A DNA stretch of 64,000 nucleotides from Linanthus parryae (lineage: Eukaryota; Streptophyta; Magnoliopsida; Ericales; Polemoniaceae): assembly GCA_023055425.1 (NCBI GenBank), contig JALGPY010000033.1, positions 2,288,908 through 2,352,907 on the forward strand, in the 5' to 3' direction. The translations under genes and the position numbers were made by a program. Below are positions 49,786 to 61,700 of the stretch, in pieces. How positions within the stretch are numbered: position 1 is the stretch's first letter; each line of letters begins with the position of its first letter. Under the pieces are notes generated by a model. That model did not search any database. It was not told the DNA's origin and saw nothing but the letters and a program-made list of their open reading frames with translations.

Positions 49786-51454
49786 ACAGGTCGTAGAGCA
49801 TAAACGTGGTTTATGTGTTACGTTTCAGTTGTTTTACACCTTAATTTGATTGTTTATCGTGTAAAACAAGACAAATCAAGCATGGGATGCAATTTGTCAA
49901 TAATTAATCATAACAAGATCTAATTTTTGCATTGGATGCATGAATTGGTGAGTTTGAGAAACTTTAGGATCTTAGATCTAGGGTTTGGGCATCCTTGGGG
50001 AAGAAGGAGTTCTCCCAAAACAAGGAAACAACCAAACTTGGGCACCAAGCAAGGGAGTTGTTTTGGAAACAACTCCCTCAAGGAGGTTCGACCTCCTAGG
50101 GACCGCCCCTCTTGCTTGCCGCCCAATATTGGCCGCCCTAGGGGCCAGGCGGCCCTAACCCGCGGCCTAGGCGTGTGGGTTTTGGGCCGGGCCGGCCCTA
50201 GAGCCTCGTGGTTCATCTTATTGGGCCCGGGGAATTTGATTGTTGGGCCCATGGACCGTTTTAACCCTAGAAATCCTAAAATCAATTAAAATTGACCAAG
50301 CGCGTTAAAATTGGATTTTAACTGTTTATGTGCAATTCGCATGGTAATTAGATATGGCCTTAGGATGTGGTTTGATGTGGATGTTTAATTTTGTGGTTTG
50401 GTTTTACGGCCTGCGAGCTGATCAATTAATTGTAATAATTAATTAGGGTTTTATGGCCTGCGTGCCATTTTTTTCTCAACTTGTGAGATTTATTTTTATT
50501 TAGTATAGAAATTAGCTAGTGCTAGATAAATTAGATTGTTAGCCAAGATTGAAGAAAAGAAGCCCAAAGCCAAAGGAGCCACAAAATATGGAGCACGGAG
50601 CATGGAGCATTCCACATGACTATGAAGGATGGACCAAAAGATCAAGACGCATGGAGATGTGTTTGTTTTAGGGTTCATAGATAATTCCATTGGGTTGGAA
50701 TTATATTAGTCTAGAAAAGGCCATATCCACATCACGTTTAATTTCTGTTTTGTGGTTGTTTACTTTATTGTCTTATTATTGTGTGGTTGGTGTATGGATG
50801 ATGCATGCAATTAGGATAATAAGATAATTAGACAACCCGGATCTATTATTTGGAGTTGTGCCCAAACTAAAATAGATAGATTAGTTGATTTTGATCAACA
50901 AAGCAAATAAAATTGAATTTAAAATCCCTCAAAATTCAAATATTGTGTTCTTGCCTTCTCGTTATTTAAACACTCATGATCATCATTATTTATCAAGTTC
51001 GTGCGTGCCAAAGCATGGGGACTTGGTTCATAATGATGGAATGCGATGGCACGTAACAATGTGCAATTGTTTAAATTAGAGGTTGAACACAACTGGGCTA
51101 TTAATATGATTAAGAAACCTAGAGGCAATGAATTGGGATTATCCATATGGATGGATAAATAAGGATTTATTTGCCCAATTGAACCAAGAGTTGCATAAGG
51201 GATGCAATTAGAATTGTTCCTACCTAAAGTAGCCAAATTATGGGTGACTTGCCAAAGCAAGCTCATAAGGAGGTGAAACATGGATCTTGGCCCACTAGAA
51301 AATATAAGAATATTTTCCGCATTAATATATTGAGGGTTATTAATCCGTAGAAAAATAGTGGGAGCTATATTTGATAAACTAGCCATTATTGAATATAGTC
51401 AAAAAAATTCACAAATACTAAAACTTGCGTATTTTCCTTTTTGTAGAATTCCAA
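49786..51454 (+). other. Copia-2 untranslated leader
   Basis: Nearly 1.7 kb of sequence separates the primer site from gag. Much of it matches the Copia-3 leader. A stretch at about 49898-50238, GC-rich in its second half (GGCCGCC and GGGCCGGGCC runs), is absent from Copia-3. It is open in two directions (49927-50289 plus, 49920-50285 minus), which I attribute to composition. TTAATT palindromes surround 50431-50445. Confidence 0.8.
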
Positions 51455-52880
51455 ATGGCAAACAACTCATCGAGTTCACAACATTCCCTACGATCTGTCC
51501 TTGAGAAGGACAGCTCTCTGGAACCAACTTTCTTGATTGGTACAGAAACTTGAGAATTGTTCTCAAGTAAGAGAAGAAACTGTACGCAATAGAGGAGCAT
51601 GTTCCAGAAGGTCCAGAGAACCAAACACCTGCTGCCCTAAAGGCATATCAAAAGCGTGCTGATGACTCTAATGTTGCGGCCTGCCTTATGCTATGCACCG
51701 TGACTTCTTAGCTTCAGAAGCAACACGAAACATGAATGCTGTCGATATGATCGAGCATCTGAAGCAGCTCTTCCAAGAGCAGGCAAGGGTAGAAAGGTAT
51801 GAGGTCTCTAAGGCACTGTTCAAGTGTCATCTGGCAGAAGAGAACCCGGTAGGACCCCATGTACTCCGTATGATCGGGTACTTGGAGAATCTCGCCCGAC
51901 TAGGGTTCCTGTTCGGCCAAGAGTTGGCAACTGATCTCGTGTTGCAATCGTTGCCCGAGAGTTCTGGACAGTTCATCATGAACTATAACATGAACGAGAT
52001 CGTGAAACCACTGCCAGATTTACTCAATATGTTGAGGACAGCTGAACAGAGCATCAACAAGGGTAAGGGCAAAGCCATTATGATGGTGCAGAAAGGAAAG
52101 GGCAAAAGGTTTGCCTCATCCTCCAAGGGCAAAGGCAAGTCAGTTGCCAAGTCCAAGGAACATGCCCTTAAGCCTGTTGGTGGCATTGCCAAAGGTGTGA
52201 CTAAAGGTGAGTGTCACTACTGCAGTCAGCCTGGACACTGGAGGAGGAACTTCCCAAAATATCTGGAGGACAAGAGGCTTGGAATAGTGATTCCACCACC
52301 ACCAGGTATTTTTGTTGTAGATGTCAATTTAACTGTCTCTACATCATGGGTATTAGATACTGGATGTGGATCTCATATTTGTCGAAATATGCAGGATCTA
52401 AAGAGAAGTAGAAGATTGGCTAAAGGAGAGGTAGATCTGCGCGTTGGGAATGGAGCAAAGGTTGCTACGTTGGCCATAGGCGTGTGCGAGCTATCTCTGC
52501 CTTCAAGATTAGTTTTAGAATTAAATAATTTCTATTTTGTGCCTGCTATGAGCAGAAACATTATTTCTATTTCTTGTTTGGACAAGGATGGTTTTATTAT
52601 TTCTATAAAGAACAATTGTTGTTCCTTTTATTTAAATAATATTCACTATTTTAGTGTGCAATTATTTAATGGACTATATGTCCTTGATCTAAGCAATCCT
52701 GTCTACAACATTAATACCAAGCGGATTAAAATAAATGATTTATATCCTGCTTATTTATGGCACCGTCGTTTAGGCCACATAAATGAGAAACGTGTATCTA
52801 GACTCCATAAGGATGGATTGCTAGACTCATTGGATTTTGAATCATATGAGACATGTGAAGCTTGTTTATTGGGAAAACGA
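51455..52880 (+). pseudogene. gag: Copia-2 gag, zinc knuckle and protease (broken)
   Basis: The likely gag start is 51455 (MANNSSSSQHSLRS). A one-base deletion near 51535, an in-frame TAA (51568-51570), an in-frame TAG and another one-base deletion near 51733 disrupt the N-terminal half. From 51693 the frame is open, with MIEHLKQLFQEQARVERYEV and LATDLVLQSLPES typical of copia gag. The zinc knuckle (52212-52253) keeps CHYC and His, but its last cysteine is phenylalanine. Protease DTG is at 52356-52364. The GAG-pre-integrase motif LWHRRLGHINEKR is intact. The family frame is lost near 52880. Confidence 0.92.
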
Positions 52881-54303
52881 CAAAGTCCCCTTTTAATAAG
52901 AAAGGTGAGAGGACTAGTGAGCAATTGGCGCTCATACATACCGATGTGTGTGGGCCATTTGCCACGCCAGCCAGGGGTGGTTATGTCTAATTCATTACAT
53001 ATACTGATGATTACAGTAGATATGGATTTGTGTACCTCATGAGGGCAAAATACGAGTCCTTTGAAGTGTTCAAAGAATTCAATAATGTAGTAGAGAAGCA
53101 ACTTGGCAAAAGTATCAAGGCTCTACGATCAGATCGTGGAGGAGAATACTTGACCCAAGAGTTTGACGACTATCTTAGAGAGTGTGGGATTGTGTCCCAA
53201 CTCACTCCACCCGGAACGCCACAATGGAATGGCGTGTCCGAGAGGAGGAATCGAACCCTATTGGATATGGTTTGATCTATGATGTGTCAAACTGATCTTC
53301 CATTATCATTTTGGGCTACGCTCTATTAAGTGTAGCTTTCACCATTAACCGTGTTCCATCTAAATCAGTCATGAAGACACCATATGAGATGTGGAGTGGG
53401 AGGCGTCCCACACTGTCAATCATGAGGATTTGGGGATGCGATGTCTATGTAAAACGTTTACAATCAGACAAGCTGGGGCCTAAATCGGATAAGTGCAAAT
53501 TTGTGGGGTACCCTAAGGAAACTAAGGGATACTACTTCTATAATCCAACCGAGAACAAAGTGTTTGTTGCTCGGACCGGCGTGTTTCTAGAAAGAGAGTT
53601 TGTCTCTAAAGAAGCAAGTGGGGGAATGTAGAACTTGAAGAGGTTCAAGAACCACAAATCGCTGAACCGATTATGGAACATGAACAGGAACCACAAGTAG
53701 TTGTGGAGCAACCTGTACAGGTAACACAAGAGCTTCGTAGATCTAGTAGAGTGCGCCAGGAACCCGAGAGGTATGGACTTCTCTTGACCGATTACGGTGA
53801 CACGATGCTCATAGATGATGAGCCTACTACCTATGAGGAGGCCATGAAAGGCCCAGACTCTCAGAAGTGGCTAGAAGCCAGGAGATCCGAGATGGAATCC
53901 CATGTATACCAACAAAGTATGGACATTGGTGGAACCACCCGATGGGGCGCAGCCCATAGGCTGCAAGTGGGTCTTCAAGAAGAAGATCGACATGGATGGT
54001 AATGTGATTACCTATAAGGGCCGATTGGTGGCTAAAGGATTGAGACAGATTCATGGTATTGACTATGATGAAACCTTTTCATTAGTCGCTATGACCAAAT
54101 CCATCCGAATCCTACTTGCGATTGCAGCATACCACGACTATGAGATTTGGCAGATGGATGTCAAAACAAAATTCCTTCATGGGAATCTCCTCAAGGACGT
54201 GTATATGATAAAACCAGAGGGTTTTGAGGATCCAAAGCAAGCCAACAAAGTCTGTAAGCTACAACGATCCATTTATGGATTGAAGCAAGCTTCTAGGAGT
54301 TAG
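52881..54303 (+). pseudogene. pol: Copia-2 integrase and N-terminal reverse transcriptase (broken)
   Basis: Compared with Copia-1 there are indels near 52880, 53313, 53622 and 53900. Stops are TAA near 52988, TGA at 53273-53275 (CGG in Copia-1) and TAG at 54301-54303 (TGG in Copia-1). The integrase second and third catalytic residues are still readable (LRSDRGGEY near 53130, NGVSERRN near 53230). The open pieces are 53030-53275, 53311-53631, 53673-54002 and 53902-54303. No integrase product can form. Confidence 0.92.
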
Positions 54304-54321
54304 AATCGACGTTTTGATGAA

Positions 54322-55401
54322 GTGGTCAAAGAGTTTGGCTTCATCAGAAACGAAGATGAGTCTTGTGTCTACAAGAAGGTTAGTGGGAGCTCTGTAGCTT
54401 TTCTGGTCTTGTATGTAAATGACATACTACTCATTGGAAACGACGTTCCCATGCTGCAATCTGTTAAAGATTGGCTAGGGAAGTGTTTCTCAATGAAGGA
54501 CTTAGGGGAAGCAGCCTATATACATGGTATAAAGATCTATAGAGATAGATCTAAGAGTTTGCTAGGCCTAAGTCAAAGTACATATATTGAAAAGGTGTTG
54601 AAACGGTTAAACATGCAAGATTCCAAGAAGGGATTCTTGCCCATGTCACATGGAATCACTGTTTCGAAGAGTGGTTATCCTTCCAGTGAGATTGAGAAGG
54701 AACGCATGAGTAGAATTCCCTATGCCTCGGCCATAGGATCTATCATGTACGCTATGTTATGTACTAGACCAGATGTGTCATATGCCTTGAGTATGACAAG
54801 AAAATACCAATCCAATCCGGGTGAGAGTCACTGGCTTGCTGTCAAGAATATCCTAAAGTACTTGAGAAGAACTAAGGATGCTTTCTTGATATTTGGCGGT
54901 GAGGAAGAGTTGTGTGTAAGGGGTTACACTGATGCAAGCTTCCAAACCGACAGAGATGACTTTAGATCACAATCGGGATATGTGTTCTGCCTGAATGGAG
55001 CAGCGGTGAGCTGGAAGAGTTCCAAGCAAGAGACGGTAGCTGATTCTACAACAGAGGCTGAGTACATTGCTGCAAATGGCGCAGCAAAGGAAGCTGTTTG
55101 GATCAGAAAGTTTGTTTCTGAACTGGGTGTGGTCCCTAGCATTGCGGATCCAGTCGAGTTGTACTGTGACAACACTGGGGAGATCGCGCAATCAAAGGAA
55201 CCCAGATCACACCAGAAGTCCAAGCACGTGCTCAGGAAGTTTCATCTGATTCGAGATATTATCGATAGAGGAGACGTTCGGATATGCAAGATTCCTACAG
55301 ATGATGATCTGTCAGACCCGCATACAAAGCCGCTCACGCAGTGGAAGCATAAAGGGCACACTAGGAGTATGGGCATACGAGATGCGCCAGATTGGCTCTA
55401 G
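54322..55401 (+). pseudogene. pol: Copia-2 C-terminal reverse transcriptase and RNase H (open, 359 codons)
   Basis: The frame continues the family pol after the TAG at 54301. The reverse transcriptase active site is YVND (54412-54423) where Copia-1 has YVDD, so one of the two catalytic aspartates is lost. RNase H motifs GYTDASF and TTEAEYIA remain. The stop at 55399-55401 precedes the purine tract. Although open, it lacks the N-terminal half and the essential aspartate. Confidence 0.92.
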
Positions 55402-55415
55402 TGCAAGTGGGAGAC
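55401..55415 (+). other. Copia-2 polypurine tract
   Basis: GTGCAAGTGGGAGAC ends directly at the TGTTGG start of the 3' LTR and is the same as in Copia-1. Confidence 0.88.
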
Positions 55416-56839
55416 TGTTGGAATAGATGCCTTAGAGGCAATCTATTTTAGTATGAATTTATTTGTGGCTAGAAATTCATTTATTATTTATTGGATATTT
55501 AATATAATGAAGTCCTTAGATTTACAATTGTGTTGTTTATATTAAATATCCCTAGTCCAGTATAATGATTAATGGGACAATCATCTATAGACTAGTATGG
55601 GGTTGGATTGATATGGAGATATCATGATCCAACACATAGGTGTGCATTAGGGAATGTTGCACTGGATTGACCCATCTCCGAGAAGGCTACATACACGTTA
55701 TGTTGAGTCACAAGCGCTTCTCGCGGTGCAAAGGTATTGTCATCCTTAGACTCGAAGTCACTAGATATTCTAGTTGTGGATTATTGTGATTTTGGTAGCG
55801 TTAAACGCTACACCGTAACTGGGTAGTTATAAAGGCGTGTACTGGATACAATAAGAAGCAAGCTTAGAGATCTTAGTGGACGTAGATAGAATTTGTCCCT
55901 CCCACATAACGGGTGCAAATATCCTAGGCCACTCGAGGGATAGTGCTTATAGAATGTTTGGACAGACTCAAATAAATCAATATGGGATATTGATGTTATT
56001 TGCACGAATAAGGCTATTCCCATTGATCGAGAAACTGTGGATTGGATATACGAGTGTGACTTGTATGTCTCGTGTCCAATCCGGATATAGAAACAAAGGG
56101 ATGAGACAATTACTTGTACAAAGGTTGTCAAGATAACTATTCTATTAGTTGGCTAGAATGGATGTTTTGCTAGAAACCGCTCCATATTAGCAAATAGTTG
56201 CTACCAACTAGATAGAACCTATGGGGTCACACGCCACATAGAGTTGAACTAGATTTGGGAATTAATTAATTGGATTAATTAATTAGAAGGATCACTTTGC
56301 AAAACCTTGCAAACTTAGTAGGGACTAATTTGCAAGGAAGGGACTAAATTGAATTCTAGTAGGACTAGAATAAGTCCTTTAGGTAGTTGGCAAGGAGTTG
56401 TTGGACTATATAAAGGACCTTCCTTCCTTCCTTCCCACATAACTTATGCTCATTATTGAACTTAACAATGAGTGGGAGAGAACAAAAGGAGAGAGAGCAA
56501 GCAACAAGAGGAGCCGACCGCCCCTCTTGCCGCCGCCCATCCCGTTGGCCACAAAGGAGGCCGAGACCCTCCTTTTGGGTCTCTTTTTGCATGATTTCTT
56601 CTTCCTCTTCCTCTTCCGGGCTAGCACCAAGGACTTGGGAGATCTAGGATCAACTCTAGGCGTGGATCAACCATAGAGAACGTGACACAATTCGCGTTTG
56701 AAGTCATCAAAGGAGAACCCTAAGGTGTGTTGTTGATTTCTTCCCTTACCATCGTTATGATTCTTGACTTGTGATCCTTGGAGGGTTTTGCATGGTTATT
56801 TTTATTTCCGTTGCGCATCCATGATTCAAAAACCCTACA
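55416..56839 (+). repeat. Copia-2 3' LTR (1424 bp)
   Basis: Same termini as the 5' LTR. Palindrome at 55795-55811, TATA box at 56407-56415. It is followed directly by the second ATATC. Confidence 0.96.
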
Positions 56840-57137
56840 ATATCTACAAATGTGGTGAAAAAAAAAAACAACAACTTTCAAGTATGGAATGAGCAATGAA
56901 CGTTGGAATCAGTCACAACCTATCTCCTAGTAGTATTAGTTAGGGATGTAATTGAGAAAAACATCTTTCCTAGTAGTTATGGATGTCCAAGGAGAGTGGG
57001 TAGTCAATGATGTCCAAAGAGAGTGGGTAGTTAGAGTTGTAATAAGTAGGTGAGATCTAATGGTGGGGATGTGGTTGATTTAATCTAACGGCTAAAAATT
57101 CAAAAGTTTGTTAAACCATGCTATTTTATAATATAGA

Positions 57138-58476
57138 TGGAGGAATTTTCTTAAAAGTTATTTTCCTATTTAACTTTCTAACTTATTTTATTTTATCAAC
57201 ACTAAGAATATAACATATTTTACTCAAAACACTTATTTATCAATACTTGAAATATTTATTTAATCACACTAATTTACATGATTAAATTAACTATATAATT
57301 TATCTTTGCTTATTTTTCAAGAAGACAACAATATTTTATATTAAATAATACATATATAATTTTAATAGAAAAAACAGCTTTTATATAATTAAAATAATAA
57401 CTAGGAATATTATAAATTAATTCTAATACCAAATTGCAAATTTGATTTTATATTTTATATGCAGTTTATGTAAAGAACAAATAGACTCCACAATTTTTCA
57501 TATATGACATGAAATAACCTCCCACCAACAAAAGCAGTTTCAACATGCTAAACTTGCAACTCCAACTTTTCTGAAAGTACAAAAACTACCCCCAAGCATG
57601 AACACACGTACACTATCTTCACACAAACGATCCAAGTCCAAATTTAGCTGTCAAAATTGTGTTTTGATTATCCGAAACGAACTAGGGGAGTATTTAGGAG
57701 TTACCCATACCAAAAATTTCGATAAACGGTCGAGAATCGGGTCCGGTTGAGCCCGCCATCGATGTGGTTGGCGGTGATGGTCGAATCCGGCGTTGAGTCA
57801 TTTTTGGCTCCGATTAATGGCGTATTTGAAGTCGTCGGACCTCCAGGAGGTGGATGGACCAAATTTCGAGAGGTGGGTGGACCGGGATTGGAAGGGCCAA
57901 GCTTCGTCACCGGCCTTAATGGCATTGTCGGCGACGGTGGTGGCGCTGGGTCTACTTTGCAGCGATCTGCTGCTGCTGCTTCTTCTCAGGTCGAAACAGA
58001 GGGGAGAAAGAGACCAGTTGTGGTGGCGGTGTTGATCTTACCGGAGACGGCAGCGGCTTCACCGTCGCTGCCTCTGCTGCTGCTTTCCGTCGGCTAGAAC
58101 AGAGAGGGGAGAGAGAGAGAGAGAGAGGTGGTGGAGGGGGTGGTGACTGTGATGGTGGTGGCGTTGATGGTGGTGTTTTTTTGCTGGTGGTTTGCCGTCG
58201 GGAATGGCAGCAGCTGTGGTGGTGGGTTTGGCCGCTGCCACCAGCTGCTGGTGTTCTTGTTGTTCTGTTTTGGGCAGAAGCGAGCAGAGAGAGAGAGGGA
58301 GAGATGGAGGAGGAAGAGGTGGTTGTGAGGGGCTGTGATGGTGGTGGTTTTCGGCTGAGAAGAGGGAGAAGAGGAGGTTTAAGAGGACGAGGAAGGAGAA
58401 ATTGCGTGAGGGGGAGGAGAAAGCAGGTTGTGTTCTCCAAAAATTTGCAGGTTTCTTGAATAGAACAAAATTTTCA

Positions 58477-58562
<86 letters not shown>

Positions 58563-58786
58563 GAGTTATGCTATGGTGAGTTGGGAGCACTACTACACTA
58601 AATTTAATAACATAAAATAAAATGTTAAAATTAAATACGCAATAAAGGCTTCGTTTTCTAAATTAATATTCAAACTTTCAGACTATATTTTTAACCCGGA
58701 AATTACTCTATCCATCATTCTCAAAAGATATCAAATGTCTTGCATAAATTACCAATTTACCCTTCGTTTTAAAACGGGGTATTACA
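57138..58786 (-). repeat. G2 5' LTR, right segment
   Basis: It resumes at TGGAGGAATTTTC and runs to GGGGTATTACA at 58786, matching 41254-42958 of the other LTR. It includes the GGTGG/GAGAGA-rich segment (57870-58400) and the (ATT)n tract. Confidence 0.92.
58479..58560. repeat. (ATT)n microsatellite in the G2 5' LTR
   Basis: About 27 units, at the same LTR position as the longer tract at 42637-42733. Confidence 0.95.
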
Positions 58787-58791
58787 AGCAA

Positions 58792-58963
58792 GGAGAGACT
58801 GGGTGGGGATACTAGCTTACTAAGCCTTTTTCCTAAAGACTTAAACACATAATAGCCCTATTCAAGACTACCCAAATTCCTAACGGCTTGTCAAATTTTA
58901 AATTCTTCCGCTATGTATATTTTAAACTTCCTACAGGTTTTAGGTTTCCTTTTTGGATAACCA
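58792..58963 (-). other. G1 internal region, right part
   Basis: A short leader-side remainder of G1 between the second AGCAA duplication and the G1 primer site. No gene is seen. Confidence 0.75.
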
Positions 58964-58976
58964 GGCTCTGATACCA
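58964..58976 (-). promoter_or_regulatory. G1 primer binding site
   Basis: The minus strand reads TGGTATCAGAGCC, two bases from the LTR end, complementary to the initiator methionine tRNA end. Confidence 0.85.
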
Positions 58977-58978
58977 AC

Positions 58979-61243
58979 TGTAGCACCCCCAAATGGCCAA
59001 ACCCGAAAAGCCGAGAGGGTGTCACTCCGTACCCGGGGTGAAACCCGAATACAAGGAGGTTTTAATAATCAGAAGATCCAACGATTAACCACGAAATCCT
59101 TAATATAAGTTTCATTAAACGTTGTGCCACAAATATGGGAATGATCCAAACTAGGAAAAATAAAACTATTTAAAAAGATGTTTCATGACTAAACGTGAAT
59201 CTCCTAACTATTGTGATGTGTCTAGATTTCCCCAAAAGCCATGCTTTCACCTAGACCTGTGGTGCAGAAACAAAAAGAAACACCACAGTTTCCAAAGTCA
59301 GCGGAAAATATTGAGTAAGCAACACCCAGACATGTAACAAAATATGAAACAGTTCATAAAAGACACATAAGTTTGAAGAGTAAAGAATTTGAGTAAGAGT
59401 ATAAGTATGAAATAAAAATTCACCAATATTTTACTTTTCTCACTTCACTTGTGGGGAAACATTCCCAAATCATTTCCAACGTCCAAACGAGACTTTCAGA
59501 TTTAAAAATTAAAGATCCATTCGTGGAAATCCATATTTTATCCTATTGACACGGGCAAGAACCAACCATCACACACTACCAAGACCATAATGTCGACACC
59601 CCCCTAAGACTTCTCGCGGCCAGAGAGGAAAGTACATGGAGCAAACCTCGGGGACTTGCAACCGAGTAAAGCAAATAAACGGGTCGAGAGACCGTAGTCA
59701 ACAACGACCAAACTATAATAACGATCCCCGAAACAACTATTCCACTTTACGTCATTACGTCTTATTAATTCTTCATGTGATAGTTAAATTATCGTCACTT
59801 TTGTAAAACCAACAAGATGCTCAAATAAACATTTAAAACATATATTTCATTTTGAGACAATAAATCACAAAACACAGTTTAAACACGAAAGAAGATATGA
59901 GCGCTAGTTCTGGCATGTTTACTTACCTTAAACAAAAGCAATCATAGCAAATTAGTCGTAATATTCGACGTATCCTTCGTCTGAGAACCCTTTGCCTACA
60001 AATTTATAAAACCCTAATAAAAACACAATACTAAAACAAATAGACAGTCCCTACTTAAGTCTCTAGTTCACCCCTTAGTTCATACTAAAAAACAAAGCTC
60101 AAAACCTTACCCCAAAATCCCATAATCTAATGTGCACATAACCTAACATAACTCCACTAATTTATTACTCTGTCTTCCCTAACAGATCATGCCTCAAAAA
60201 TAATCTCATTAGATCCGAAACACTCTGAAAAATAAATCTAGCCTCAAAAGGATTCGAATTTTGATTCCCGAGTCAAAAGATATGCTTGTTTTATCTTTCC
60301 AACCATACTCATAATACCCATACGGGAATCACGGATTTCCCCATAAAGTATCCCCCATATAATCTAGTTAACCCCGTAATCAATCTAGGTTATATGCTAA
60401 ATGAATTCTCACCTTGAATCAAGTTACTACCCTCCTAGTAGGACCATTCAATCATCCCTTCCACATCTAGGGTTTCTTCTTTAACTATGAACATGCATAA
60501 TCCCAACACAATCTAAGGATTAATAGAAGGAGAAGAAGATGATAAAAAAGATAATGGTTTGAGAATTAACGGAAAAGAATCGAAAAGAGAAGACGGCGCA
60601 CGGTGGTGGCGGCGTCGGTGTGAAGCGGCGGCGGCTAGGGCACGACGGCGGATGGGTAGGAGAGAGAGAGAGAGCTTTGAAAGTTTTTGAGATATCTTTG
60701 ATTTGGTGTGAATAAAATTATGAGATGGAGGTGGGTTTATATATGCTTTGAGGGTAAGAGTTTATGGAAAACTAGGATTGTTTCCAAATTGACATAGATT
60801 TTGAATTAGGACACTAATATTGGACAAATTAGGTTTCTTGTTGCTAAAGTTTAGATCTCTGATCAATTAGTATCTAATTAAGATTGCGTTTGATTCAAAC
60901 AAGGAAACAAAATCAAAGAAAGAGAGAAATAGAGAGATTCGGCCATTCATGGCAAAAATTCAGCCATGAGAGAAAAGTTAGGAATAGAGATTTTTGGCCA
61001 TGCAAGGAAAAGATGATAATGTTTTGGCGGAAGACAATTTCCCCCCAAGGTTCTAGTTAAAAGACAAACACAACCCCCTAGTTTAAATAAAAATGCACTA
61101 AATAATTTAAGTAAAAGACATAGAACTCCCAAGCCTTTAATAATAATAAAACTAATACCCAACACTTATAATAATATTATATTAACACCCAATAGTTATA
61201 GTAATATCATAAAATACCCGTATCCACAAAATGATGTATTTCA
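58979..61243 (-). repeat. G1 5' LTR (2265 bp)
   Basis: The plus strand starts TGTAGCACCCCC and ends GATGTATTTCA. It matches 31966-34251 throughout with scattered changes, including loss of one repeat of TAGTATCTAATTA near 60865. Confidence 0.92.
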
Positions 61244-61248
61244 ATCAC

Positions 61249-61700
61249 ACTAACCCCTTCTTCAGCTAGAGTAACCCAAAAAATGGGGTTTATAAAGCAG
61301 GTCAGCAGTCTAATCCTCCATATCAGACACCTGGAGATATACAACATCTGCAACCATAGGGGCAATAGAAAAATCCCGAATTGATCGGTTTTTTGAATAG
61401 ATGAATGAAAAGCGGGATCGCATGGAAAGTGAGTTGGTGACTACAAAAGTAGTTGTGCAAAATCATGAGACACGTATTGGTCAAATTGCAAATTAGAACA
61501 AGAAGAGGGCATCATGATTCTCCCAAGTGCTAAAATAAATCTAAATGAGCAGGTAAATGCATTCATTACTTGCAATGGCATCTTCTCAAAGGATCCTCCA
61601 TATCCTAGCCATGGGAAAGCGGATTGACATAAGGTCACCTAGAAGGATAAGAGTGATGAGATTATTGTGCCCACGGTGGGTCCCTAGTCAAGGGAAAAAA
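61249..61700 (+). pseudogene. Athila-A gag, third piece
   Basis: It resumes after the ATCAC duplication with NPKNGVYKAGQQSNPPYQTP, the NP-rich stretch that follows the helical part in Athila-type gag. Next come a segment resembling MNEKRDRMESELVTTKVVVQ (about 61400-61455) and NHETRIGQIAN. Stops and frame changes are frequent. The match fades after about 61640, so protease and downstream genes are missing. Confidence 0.65.

Larger units (their letters stand above)
48347..56839 (+). mobile_element. Copia-2: complete but inactive Ty1/copia element (8493 bp)
   Basis: The target duplication ATATC is exact (48342-48346 and 56840-56844). LTRs are 1425 and 1424 bp and closely similar. Primer site, long leader, gag, protease, integrase, reverse transcriptase, RNase H and purine tract are in the standard copia order. 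It belongs to the same family as Copia-1. The coding part carries several one-base indels, stops and an altered active site. It lies inside the Helitron-like element, so it is the youngest insertion of this stack. Confidence 0.97.
48242..57137 (-). mobile_element. Non-autonomous Helitron-like element (about 398 bp) split by Copia-2
   Basis: Read on the minus strand it begins TCTATATTATAAAATAG, and ends with a hairpin (TGCCC, eight-base loop, GGGCA), a short spacer and CTAG. The insertion lies exactly between A and T with no target duplication. These are the structural marks of Helitrons: 5' TC, 3' CTRR, a subterminal hairpin and an AT target. Its own sequence is 48242-48346 plus 56845-57137. 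It contains a tandem repeat of about 27 bases (56982-57033) and no gene. Confidence 0.8.

Noticed and set aside
49920..50289. Overlapping 120-codon frames on both strands in the Copia-2 leader
   Set aside because: Both strands are open because the block is GC-rich; the position is untranslated leader and Copia-3 lacks the block.
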